DNA from: Algoriphagus aestuariicola
Lineage (GTDB): Bacteria; Bacteroidota; Bacteroidia; Cytophagales; Cyclobacteriaceae
Direction: 5' to 3'
Assembly (NCBI RefSeq): GCF_017254835.1
Contig: NZ_JAFKCW010000001.1
Span: forward strand, 930,001-994,000
Length of the DNA: 64,000 nucleotides
Shown: positions 54,886 to 62,596 of the stretch, piece by piece
How positions within the stretch are numbered: position 1 is the first letter of the stretch
Layout of the letters: each line of letters begins with the position of its first letter
The notes under the pieces: model-generated
Told to the model about the DNA's origin: nothing
Databases searched by the model: none
What the model saw: the letters and a program-made list of their open reading frames with translations, nothing else
Made by a program: the position numbers and the translations under genes

Positions 54886-56136
54886 ATGAAGAAAAGAACT
54901 TCCTTACTTCTTCTGATTTTCCTGATCTTCTTTGTAATCTCCCTCATGTCCAATATCCTGGGGCCGATCATTCCGGACATCATCAACAGCTTTTCCCTGA
55001 GCCTCTCCCTGGCGGGATTTCTGCCCTTTTCCTTTTTTGTTGCCTATGGGGTGATGTCCCTTCCATCGGGGCTTCTGGTGGAAAAGTACCGGGAAAAACC
55101 CGTCCTTCTTCTGGCTTTCGGGCTGGCCGCGCTTGGGGCCTTGGTTTTCGCCTTCAACCCGCAGTTTAGCTTTGCACTTATTTCCCTGTTTGTGATCGGC
55201 TTGGGCATGGCCATGTTGCAGGTCGTGATCAATCCCTTGCTGCGTGTGGCAGGAGGTGAGGAAAACTTCGCCTTCAACTCGGTCTTGGGACAGCTGGCTT
55301 TCGGAGCGGCCTCCTTCCTTAGTCCCTGGCTCTACAGCTACTTGGTTCAGAATCTCCACACGGGAAATGATGCCTTCCATTTTCAGTTTTTGGAAAGGCT
55401 CGTGCCCGCCGACTTGTCCTGGGTTTCGGTGTATTATCTCTTTGCCCTGATCGCCCTTTTGATGTTTTTGTTGATCCTGGGGGTGAAGTTCCCCAAAGTC
55501 GAACTCAAAGAAGATGAAAAAGTCGACCTAGGACAATCTTTGAAGGCCTTGATGGGACAGCGCAAAGTCTGGCTGTTTTTTATCGGGATATTCTGCTACG
55601 TAGGATCCGAGCAGGGAATAGCCAACTGGGTGAGCAAGTTTCTTCAGGAGTATCATGGTGCCGATCCGGCGACTACCGGCGCGCAGGTCATTTCCTATTT
55701 CTGGGGATTGCTTACTATTGGCTGTCTGCTGGGATTGCTATTGCTCAAGCTGATGGACAGCAAGCACGTGTTGATGCTTTTTTCCCTCGCTGCAATCGCC
55801 GCGTTGGTCATAGGTCTCACTGCCGGGGGAAACCTCGCCTTGATTGCTTTTGCACTGACCGGATTTTGCCTTTCCGTGATGTGGTCCATCATCATTTCCC
55901 TTTCGCTCAACTCGGTGTCTTTTGCCCACGGAACCTTTGCGGGGCTTCTGTGCAGCGGGATCATCGGAGGAGCGGTCGTCCCTTTGGTGATCGGAGCAAT
56001 CGCGGATTTCACTGGGCTGAGGGTGGCAATGTTTTTCCTGCTGATTCCACTGGGCTATATCTTTTCTATCGGGATTTGGGCGAAACCCCTGATCTCCAAT
56101 GCCCGTGTGGGATCATTAAAAGAGCTTTTCTCCTAG
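54886..56136 (+). CDS. FucP/NagP-like MFS sugar transporter
   Basis: 416 residues, twelve membrane helices. It begins TSLLLLIFLIFFVISLMSNI and has the FucP-family features ILGPIIPDIINSFSLSLSLAG, SLPSGLLVEKYREKPVL and GLGMAMLQVVINPLLRVAGG. The family takes up fucose, N-acetylglucosamine, glucose or galactose by proton symport. It lies six bases upstream of the AraC-type regulator gene and is divergent from the sialidase-fold operon, so it probably imports the monosaccharide released by those proteins. Confidence 0.88.
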   Translation: MKKRTSLLLLIFLIFFVISLMSNILGPIIPDIINSFSLSLSLAGFLPFSFFVAYGVMSLPSGLLVEKYREKPVLLLAFGLAALGALVFAFNPQFSFALISLFVIGLGMAMLQVVINPLLRVAGGEENFAFNSVLGQLAFGAASFLSPWLYSYLVQNLHTGNDAFHFQFLERLVPADLSWVSVYYLFALIALLMFLLILGVKFPKVELKEDEKVDLGQSLKALMGQRKVWLFFIGIFCYVGSEQGIANWVSKFLQEYHGADPATTGAQVISYFWGLLTIGCLLGLLLLKLMDSKHVLMLFSLAAIAALVIGLTAGGNLALIAFALTGFCLSVMWSIIISLSLNSVSFAHGTFAGLLCSGIIGGAVVPLVIGAIADFTGLRVAMFFLLIPLGYIFSIGIWAKPLISNARVGSLKELFS

Positions 56137-56142
56137 CGCCAC

Positions 56143-57321
56143 ATGTACAAAGTCATCCTGCTACTCGATTTCGGGGAGGAATACAGCAAAGCCCTGCTAA
56201 AGGGCATTAGCAAGTATTCTTCTGAAAACGGCAACTGGAGCTTTTGCCGAATGCCGCTCTACTATCGGGAGACTATGGGCGTGAAGGGCATCGTCGAATG
56301 GGCCAAGGAATGGAAAGCCCACGGCATAATCGGGCAGCTGTACAACGAAATGGAGACCGAGTTTTACGAATCCCCGTTCCCAGTCATCGCACAGGACTTC
56401 AAGGAACGATTTAAAAAGCTTCCCAACATTACCGGACTTTACCGACAGACGGGAAGGATGGGGGCGGAGTATTTTTTGAAGAAAGGCTACCAAAACTTTG
56501 CCTTTTATGGCTTCAACAACATCGTGTGGTCCCGGGAGCGTGCGGAGGGTTTTGAGACGGCGGTGAACAAAGCCGGCTATCAGGTCCATTACTTTGAGCA
56601 CAAAAAAGCCCGATCCACAGACATCTGGTACTACAAAAGCAAGTCACTCAGTAAGTGGCTAAAAAGTCTTCCCAAGCCGGTCGCACTGATGGCTTGTGAC
56701 GACAACCAAGGTGTACACATCACCGAGACCTGCAAGCACAACGACATTCGGGTGCCACAGGAAGTGGCAGTGCTGGGCGTGGACAACGACGTGATGCTCT
56801 GTGAGCTCTCCGACCCGCCGCTGTCGAGCATAGAATTGGATATCGAAAAAGGCGGATATGACGCGGCCCGGGCCTTGGACCTGATGATTCAGGGAAGGGT
56901 GAAGTTCTACCGGGATATCCCCGTGCCACCGCTGAAGGTCATCACCCGCACCTCGACCAATATCTACGCCTCCTCGGACGACCATGTAGCCGACGCGCTG
57001 GACTTTATTCACCGCAATATTGAAACCAACCTGCAGGTGAGTGACATCGTCAAGGAGGTTCCCATGTCCAGGAGATCCCTTGAAAAGCGTTTCCTAGAGG
57101 TGACAGGCATGCCCGTGTACAAATACATTTCCAATCTGAGAATAGAGAAGATGGCCGAGAAGCTGATCAGTTCCGACCAGACCATTTTTGAGATAGCCCT
57201 GGACATGGGCCTACAGGACAGCAAAAACATCGCCCGCCAATTCCGACAAGTGATGGGCTACACACCGGTGGACTACAGGAGGGTTTTTGGGGAAAAGAAG
57301 GCGGTGGGGACGAAGCAGTGA
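56143..57321 (+). CDS. XylR-type regulator: LacI-like sensor fused to AraC DNA-binding domain
   Basis: 392 residues. The N-terminal two thirds is a periplasmic-binding-protein-like sensor (about 1-270, LFDFGEEYSK-like start, VALMACDDNQGVHITETCKH, EVAVLGVDNDVMLCELSDPP) and the end a double helix-turn-helix (about 285-390, VSDIVKEVPMSRRSLEKRF, FEIALDMGLQDSKNIARQFR). It is the XylR layout in which sugar binding activates transcription. The likely targets are the divergent operon and the adjacent transporter gene. Confidence 0.9.
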   Translation: MYKVILLLDFGEEYSKALLKGISKYSSENGNWSFCRMPLYYRETMGVKGIVEWAKEWKAHGIIGQLYNEMETEFYESPFPVIAQDFKERFKKLPNITGLYRQTGRMGAEYFLKKGYQNFAFYGFNNIVWSRERAEGFETAVNKAGYQVHYFEHKKARSTDIWYYKSKSLSKWLKSLPKPVALMACDDNQGVHITETCKHNDIRVPQEVAVLGVDNDVMLCELSDPPLSSIELDIEKGGYDAARALDLMIQGRVKFYRDIPVPPLKVITRTSTNIYASSDDHVADALDFIHRNIETNLQVSDIVKEVPMSRRSLEKRFLEVTGMPVYKYISNLRIEKMAEKLISSDQTIFEIALDMGLQDSKNIARQFRQVMGYTPVDYRRVFGEKKAVGTKQ

Positions 57322-57892
57322 TCAGTAGTACAGTATGAAATTTAGTGGAAGGGATAAAATGCGAAAGTCGTCAATTGAGACCTCGACTCCGTTCGGTCTA
57401 GCAGAAAGCTATTTCAATGGCATAGACTTCGACTTGGCTTCGGCAAACTTCCAGACAGATAGCTTTGAGACAGGATTGACGAAACTCTCCCTTACCCCTA
57501 CTACTTCCCATTAGCTTTTCTACTCCAAGACAGGATTTCAATGGTCTTGTGAGGCAAGCTTAGGGTAGTAATTAGCAGCAGACAGGAATATTTTTTTGAT
57601 AGGGGTAGCTAATAGGAGCTCAAAAGACAGAGGATTAGCCCTGCTACATTTGATGGGGGGATCACACAGCCACGCTCTCCTTAAAAACGGATGTTATATC
57701 TCGTTAATAGCCTTGTTTATCATTGGGGAGAGGCGGGAATTAATCTATCTTCCTTGAAACATTGGCATGGATTCTTAATTTCTCATTGGCCATTGCTCCC
57801 GGACAAAGATGTCACGGGGATCAACAGGAGTATTTCTTCGGGATTGTCTTTTTGGATCTGGTTTATTTATTGAGTCTTTAAAATCGAATAGA
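57322..57892. other. Intergenic region, no reliable gene
   Basis: About 570 bases between the regulator and the serine hydrolase gene. A 59-codon frame from 57335 is present but its content (repeated TTCGAC/GACTTG words) does not look coding. The left copy of the 15-bp direct repeat lies at 57638-57652. Nothing else is recognisable. Confidence 0.5.
57638..57652. repeat. 15-bp direct repeat, left copy
   Basis: GCCCTGCTACATTTG, found again at 59216-59230; the two copies bracket the serine hydrolase gene. Confidence 0.6.
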
Positions 57893-59212
57893 ATGAAAAA
57901 TTTATTTTTTACCGCCATGCTGTTTGGTTTTTGGGTAAACCTGGCTCTTGCCCAATCTTTTGACAAAGCGAAACTGGACAGATACTTTGACGCGCTGGAA
58001 GAGAGCAATAGGTTTATGGGGAGTGTAGCGGTTTCAGAGAATGGACACGTGATTTATTCCCGTTCCCTCGGCTATGTGGATGTGGAGAGAGCAGTTAAGG
58101 CAAATGAAAACTCCAAATATAGAATTGGGTCCATATCCAAGACTTTTACGTCAGTTTTGGTCCTAAAGGCTGTAGAGGAGAATAGACTGGGTTTGGACCA
58201 GACGATTGAGAAATATTTCCCTACTGTTCCAAATGCAGAAAAAATCACCTTGAAGCAATTGCTGTCCCATAGAAGCGGCATTCATAATTTTACCGATGAC
58301 CAGAGTTACATGACTTGGTTTACCCAGCCCAAGAGTGAAGCGGATATGGTAGCTATCATCGCAGCTGGAGGTAGTGATTTTGAGCCTGAAAGCAAGGCTT
58401 CCTACAGTAATTCCAATTATGTCCTCCTTACCTATATTCTTGAGAAAGAGTTCGGAAAATCCTACGGAGACCTAATTCAGGAAAACATTGTACAGCCCAT
58501 CGGATTGAAGAATACCTATTTCGGTGGCACTATAGATTCTGCTGATAATGAATGTAAGTCCTACAGTTTCGATGGAGCCTGGGTGCTACAACCTGAAACG
58601 GACCTCTCCATTCCTTTGGGAGCGGGAGGGATTGTTTCCACCCCGATAGATTTGAATAAATTCAGCGATGCCTTGTTTGGAGGGAAGATACTTCAGCCGG
58701 AAAGCCTAAAACTGATGACCGCCATGAGAGACAATTTTGGATTTGGCTTGTTTCCGATTCCTTTCTATGAAAAGATTAGCTATGGTCATACTGGGGGCAT
58801 TGATGGGTTTACTTCCGTGTTCTCACATTTTTCGGATGGTAGTGTCAGCTATGCCCTGACTTCAAACGGCAGCAATTACAATGGAAATAATATTACCATT
58901 GCGGTGCTGAGTGCTTTGTTTGACAAGCCCTACGAAATCCCAACTTTTAACATCTACGAGGTTTCTTCCGAGGAGCTGGATTCTTACTTGGGAGTCTATG
59001 CTTCTACGCAAATCCCCTTGAAAATCACGATTACAAGGGATAAGAACTCTCTACTTGCCCAGGCAACCGGACAATCAGCCTTCCCACTGGAAGCTACGGA
59101 AAAGAACGTGTTCAAATTTGATCCTGCGGGAATTGTCATGGAGTTTGATCCGGAAAAAAATGCCATGATACTCACGCAGGGTGGTCAGCAGGTTCAATTT
59201 AAAAAAGAATAA
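57893..59212 (+). CDS. Serine hydrolase of the beta-lactamase/class C PBP family
   Basis: 439 residues from the ATG at 57893, which begins the signal peptide (MKNLFFTAMLFGFWVNLALAQ). All three motifs are intact: Ser80-Ile-Ser-Lys83 (GSISKTF), Tyr171-Ser-Asn173 (SYSNSNY) and HTGG (SYGHTGGIDGF). About 90 further residues after the catalytic domain form a beta-barrel-like tail. Such enzymes are esterases, D-amino-acid peptidases or beta-lactamases of class C. The coding sequence looks more AT-rich than its neighbours, and 15-bp repeats lie on both sides, so it may have been acquired. Confidence 0.85.
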   Translation: MKNLFFTAMLFGFWVNLALAQSFDKAKLDRYFDALEESNRFMGSVAVSENGHVIYSRSLGYVDVERAVKANENSKYRIGSISKTFTSVLVLKAVEENRLGLDQTIEKYFPTVPNAEKITLKQLLSHRSGIHNFTDDQSYMTWFTQPKSEADMVAIIAAGGSDFEPESKASYSNSNYVLLTYILEKEFGKSYGDLIQENIVQPIGLKNTYFGGTIDSADNECKSYSFDGAWVLQPETDLSIPLGAGGIVSTPIDLNKFSDALFGGKILQPESLKLMTAMRDNFGFGLFPIPFYEKISYGHTGGIDGFTSVFSHFSDGSVSYALTSNGSNYNGNNITIAVLSALFDKPYEIPTFNIYEVSSEELDSYLGVYASTQIPLKITITRDKNSLLAQATGQSAFPLEATEKNVFKFDPAGIVMEFDPEKNAMILTQGGQQVQFKKE

Positions 59213-59215
59213 TTC

Positions 59216-59230
59216 GCCCTGCTACATTTG
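59216..59230. repeat. 15-bp direct repeat, right copy
   Basis: GCCCTGCTACATTTG, identical to 57638-57652, lying between the serine hydrolase stop and the convergent topB stop. Confidence 0.6.
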
Positions 59231-59231
59231 T

Positions 59232-61550
59232 TTAAACACCCACACTCTTCTCCAATAGGGAGATAACCAGCTCTTTGCTTAGCGGCTTGCCTTGCGCCTT
59301 TTGCCGAAGGGTGTCAAAGGGATACCGGAAGCCACAGCCTTCCTTGTAAGCACTGCAGCCAAAGGCTGTCTTTCCCTTGATTATGGTGCCTTTCCGGCAT
59401 AGGGGACAGGGGATGACAGGGGGAGTGTCTTTTGATTCCCGGGGAGTCGCTTCTTTCTTTTCTTCGAGTACGAGTTGAAACTGCCCATCGAAACGGAGCA
59501 ACCCTTCCTTGTCGCCCGACTGGGTTTTAAATCCCTTCAAATTGACGGTAGACCCTTTTTGGAGCAATCGCAAATACTGGTTCCCCGAGATTTTCTTTCC
59601 TTCGAAAGAAAAGGGAAGTAAAAACTTGCATCCCTTTTTATAGCCGCTGCATCCATAGCTGGAATTGCCTTTTAGCAGCGATCCCTCCTTGCATTTCGGG
59701 CAGGTATATCCCACCACGGCTGCGGCTGTTTTTTCTTTTTCCACAGTCTTGGTCTTTTCGGCAACCTTGATTTCAGTGGGAGGGGCGATGGTCGTTTGCC
59801 TGTTCTCCCGGATTACCTCATAGACCAGATGCTCGACCATGAGCTTCATGTTTTTCACAAAGGAGCCCGCGTGGTAATTCCCCTTTTCTATCTCCCTCAG
59901 TTGCTTCTCCCATTGTCCGGTCAGCTCCGCAGAGGTAAGCAGGTTGTTGTTGATGATATCGATCAGTTGAATCCCGGTTTCCGTCGGCAGTATCAGCTTT
60001 TTGTTCCGTTCGATATACTGCCGTTTGAAAAGCGTTTCGATGATGCTTGCGCGGGTAGAGGGACGACCGATGCCGTTCTCCTTCATCAACTCCCGCATCT
60101 CTTCATCATCTACCTGTTTGCCGGCAGTCTCCATCGCCCGCAAAAGGGTCGCTTCCGTGTAGTGTTTTGGAGGACTGGTTTCTTTCTGGAGAAAGGAAGG
60201 CTCATGCGGCCCTTTCTCACCTGTGGTAAAGACAGGAAGCTCCTCTTTCTCCTTCTTTTCTTTTTCCAAGGATTCAAACACGACCCGCCAGCCCTTATCC
60301 AGGATTACCTTTCCGGTGGTCTTGAACGGAACGGTATCCACCTTTCCATGGACGATGGTATTGGCCACAGAGCAATCCTCATAAAATACCGCGATGAAGC
60401 GTCGGGCGATGATGTCAAACACTTTCTGGTGATTCCCATGCAAGCTCGCCTGTACGCCCGTGGGAATGATGGCATGGTGGTCGGTTATTTTTTTGTCGTC
60501 GAATACCTTGGCAGACTTTTTTAATTTCTTCCCCAAGATAGGCTGGGTCAAGACCTGATATTGGCTGAGCTTCTCCAGTATTCCAGATGCTTTGGGGTAG
60601 ATGTCGCTTGGCAAGAACGTGGTATCCACCCTCGGGTAGGTGATGACTTTCTGTTCGTAGAGTTGCTGGGCAATCTTGAGCGTTTCATCGGCGGAAAGCC
60701 CGAGCTTGGTGTTGCAATACACCTGTAAGCCCGTCAGATCAAAAAGCTTCGGCGGGGATTCCCTTCCCTTTTTCTTTTCTACGGAGACGACTTCAAAATC
60801 ATGCGCCTTTACCTGGTTGGCAAAAGCCTCCCCGTCTTCCTTTCTCTGAAATTTCCCTTCTTCGCAATTGAAGGTGGTCTCCCGATAGACGGTCTGCAAT
60901 TCCCAATAGGGTTGGGGCTGGAAATTTTGGATTTCCCTGAACCGGTTCACGATCATCGCCAGCGTAGGCGTTTGGACTCGTCCTATGGACAGTACCTGTT
61001 TGTATCCACCGTATTTGACGGTATAGAGCCGCGTGGCATTGATGCCCAGCAACCAGTCGCCTATAGCTCTGGAATATCCCGCATAATACAGGTTGTCGTA
61101 TTTGGAGGAGGGCTGGAGTTTTTCGAAGCCCTCTTTGATGGCCTCGGTGGTCAATGAGGAAATCCACAATCTTTTGACTTCTCCCTTGTACTCGGCCTGC
61201 TCGATGACCCATCGCTGGATCAGTTCCCCCTCCTGGCCGGCATCCCCGCAGTTGATCACCAATTTGGCCGTTTCAAATAGCTTTTTGACAATATTGAATT
61301 GTTTCTGTATCCCGGCATTTTCCACCACTTTGGTCTTGAATTTTTCGGGAAGCATGGGCAGGTGGCTCAGACTCCAGCTTTTCCAAAAGGGGTCATAGTC
61401 ATTGGGCTCAAGCAAGGTGCAAAAGTGGCCGAACGTATACGTGACTATGTAGCCATTCCCTTCGTAGTACCCGTCGTGCTTGGAATTCGCTCCAAGGACA
61501 GCGGCGATCTCACGGGCCACGCTAGGTTTTTCGGCAATGCAAACTTTCAT
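59232..61550 (-). CDS. topB: DNA topoisomerase III
   Basis: 772 residues from the ATG at 61550 (MKVCIAEKPSVAREIAAVLG). Toprim motifs (INCGDAGQEGELIQRW), the conserved SIGRVQTPTLAMI and catalytic Tyr305 (TYPRVDTTFLP) identify a type IA topoisomerase III. The C-terminus has two zinc ribbons with four cysteines each (CPKCKEG...CSGYKKGC and CPLCRKG...CSAYKEGC) separated by about 80 residues. Genes of this form occur both on chromosomes and on conjugative elements of Bacteroidota. The neighbouring gene remnants favour a mobile origin, but this is not proven. Confidence 0.92.
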   Translation of the reverse strand: MKVCIAEKPSVAREIAAVLGANSKHDGYYEGNGYIVTYTFGHFCTLLEPNDYDPFWKSWSLSHLPMLPEKFKTKVVENAGIQKQFNIVKKLFETAKLVINCGDAGQEGELIQRWVIEQAEYKGEVKRLWISSLTTEAIKEGFEKLQPSSKYDNLYYAGYSRAIGDWLLGINATRLYTVKYGGYKQVLSIGRVQTPTLAMIVNRFREIQNFQPQPYWELQTVYRETTFNCEEGKFQRKEDGEAFANQVKAHDFEVVSVEKKKGRESPPKLFDLTGLQVYCNTKLGLSADETLKIAQQLYEQKVITYPRVDTTFLPSDIYPKASGILEKLSQYQVLTQPILGKKLKKSAKVFDDKKITDHHAIIPTGVQASLHGNHQKVFDIIARRFIAVFYEDCSVANTIVHGKVDTVPFKTTGKVILDKGWRVVFESLEKEKKEKEELPVFTTGEKGPHEPSFLQKETSPPKHYTEATLLRAMETAGKQVDDEEMRELMKENGIGRPSTRASIIETLFKRQYIERNKKLILPTETGIQLIDIINNNLLTSAELTGQWEKQLREIEKGNYHAGSFVKNMKLMVEHLVYEVIRENRQTTIAPPTEIKVAEKTKTVEKEKTAAAVVGYTCPKCKEGSLLKGNSSYGCSGYKKGCKFLLPFSFEGKKISGNQYLRLLQKGSTVNLKGFKTQSGDKEGLLRFDGQFQLVLEEKKEATPRESKDTPPVIPCPLCRKGTIIKGKTAFGCSAYKEGCGFRYPFDTLRQKAQGKPLSKELVISLLEKSVGV

Positions 61551-61815
61551 CTGAGGCGAAACTACCAAAATTTACATCAGCCTACCAGACCGCCGGAGCC
61601 ATCAGCCAATATGAAATGAATGATGCGCTGTGACCCAAAGGGATAGATTCTGTTCATTCTATCCTGGCGACCTAATTTGACTACTGGGGAATGTGCCGCA
61701 GGGAATTTAGGAGCCTAATCCCAAAAGTCCCATCGGGACGGCACTTATTCCGTTGATGGCTTTGGTTCAGGTTGAGCCCATTTCGGATTGGGCCAGATTC
61801 TCCCTCACCAGCACC

Positions 61816-61920
61816 AGGCTATCATTAAATAGCAGCCACGAACTCCACCTGGTGATTAAGCTCGACGGGGGAGTGCATGATGGGGTAGAGCAGCAAGTGC
61901 ATGACCTTTACCGGGACTAA
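61816..61920 (+). pseudogene. DUF559-like endonuclease fragment with an in-frame stop
   Basis: The frame reads RLSLNSSHELHLVIKLDGGV and HDGVEQQVHDLYRD then TAA, after which VIQESE continues in the same frame. LVIKLDGGVHD and YRDxVIQESG are core motifs of DUF559 (restriction-endonuclease-like Vsr fold), so a once intact gene has decayed. The upstream part could not be recognised. Confidence 0.45.
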
Positions 61921-61940
61921 GTGATCCAAGAATCTGAGAC

Positions 61941-61974
61941 AAAAAAACACCCGAGAGAGTCCGGGTGTTTTTTT
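61941..61974. terminator. Bidirectional-type hairpin
   Basis: AAAAAAACACCCG, loop AGAGAGTC and CGGGTGTTTTTTT: stem with A tract before and T tract after. It follows the decayed DUF559-like frame, and may be its old terminator. Confidence 0.8.
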
Positions 61975-62146
61975 AAGTCCAGCCATACGATTTTTCCATT
62001 CCTGAATTCTTTGTCAAGATAGTCCATTGGGCTCCGGGCGACTTGAAGCTTCCGGCATAAAGCCTCTTGCTTTGCGGCGCTTTTTATTCGTTTTCCTTCG
62101 AGTCTTGATCGCCCAATTCATTGTTCCACAAAACCAAAAAAAGATC

Positions 62147-62299
62147 ATGGAGACTCAAGGAAAAGTCATTGCTTATGAAGTAGCTGAAATCGCGCTGGGC
62201 TATTCGGTAAAAGTGAAGGGCATTCAACAACCCAGGGTATTTGTTAGTATTGTTGGCCTTCTACTCATTGGCTGCCACTTGAAGTTAAGCCGCTTGTAA
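62147..62299 (+). pseudogene. RadC/JAB-like N-terminal remnant
   Basis: From the ATG at 62147 the frame reads METQGKVIAYEVAEIALGYS and VKVKGIQQPRVFVS, then hydrophobic residues and a stop. This matches the N-terminus of RadC-like JAB-domain proteins of Bacteroidota (V.EI...Y..KVK....P.V..S), but the metal-binding domain is missing. RadC genes are typical cargo of mobile elements. Another frame from 62281 (EVKPLVKEINTPNEVVAML) also looks coding and may be a second fragment. Confidence 0.4.
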
Positions 62300-62469
62300 A
62301 AGAGATAAATACACCGAATGAAGTGGTGGCTATGCTAGAACGCTCCTGTTTTTCCAGCCATTCCATGAGACTGAATTGGCGGCGTAGGATATAGTTTCGA
62401 TCCTATCTGAAGATAGCATTTCCTATTTCCGGGGAAATCAAAGGCAGTTCACCAAAAAATATAAATTTA

Positions 62470-62477
62470 TATATTTG
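62470..62477 (+). promoter_or_regulatory. -7 element of the ABC-F gene promoter
   Basis: TATATTTG matches TAnnTTTG exactly. No clear -33 TTTG was found at the expected distance. The transcript would begin near 62484, leaving a leader of about 110 bases before the ABC-F start. Confidence 0.5.
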
Positions 62478-62509
62478 CAATCTCCAAAGGTGTAAAGTCA
62501 AGAAGCACT

Positions 62510-62515
62510 ATGTGA
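62510..62515 (+). promoter_or_regulatory. Start-stop minimal upstream ORF (ATGTGA)
   Basis: ATG followed at once by TGA, six bases before the first arm of the leader hairpin. A ribosome held here would cover the base of the stem. Start-stop ORFs are known to stall ribosomes in other bacteria; function here is inferred. Confidence 0.35.
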
Positions 62516-62520
62516 AAATT

Positions 62521-62596
62521 AATTTCTTTCAGACCATTTAAAGACAGCTAACCGCCAGGCAGTTAGTTGATTGTTTTCTCTTTAAAGAAAGAAATT
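62521..62596 (+). promoter_or_regulatory. Long leader hairpin ending at the ABC-F start codon
   Basis: Three nested stems: AATTTCTTTC (62521-62530) with GAAAGAAATT (62587-62596), TTTAAAGA (62537-62544) with TCTTTAAA (62579-62586), and CAGCTAAC (62545-62552) with GTTAGTTG (62562-62569). The last paired base touches the ATG at 62597. The fold would hide the translation initiation region, as in translation attenuators of antibiotic resistance genes. Confidence 0.65.

Noticed and set aside
57335-57514. A 59-codon frame after the XylR-type gene (MKFSGRDKMRKSSIETST and onward)
   Set aside because: Its sequence has repeated TTCGAC and GACTTGGCTTC words like non-coding repeats and no match to any family; there is no promoter or partner gene.
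59796-60524. A 242-codon frame antisense to topB
   Set aside because: The topB protein is complete with catalytic Tyr and zinc ribbons; the opposite frame is an accidental open frame in GC-biased codons.
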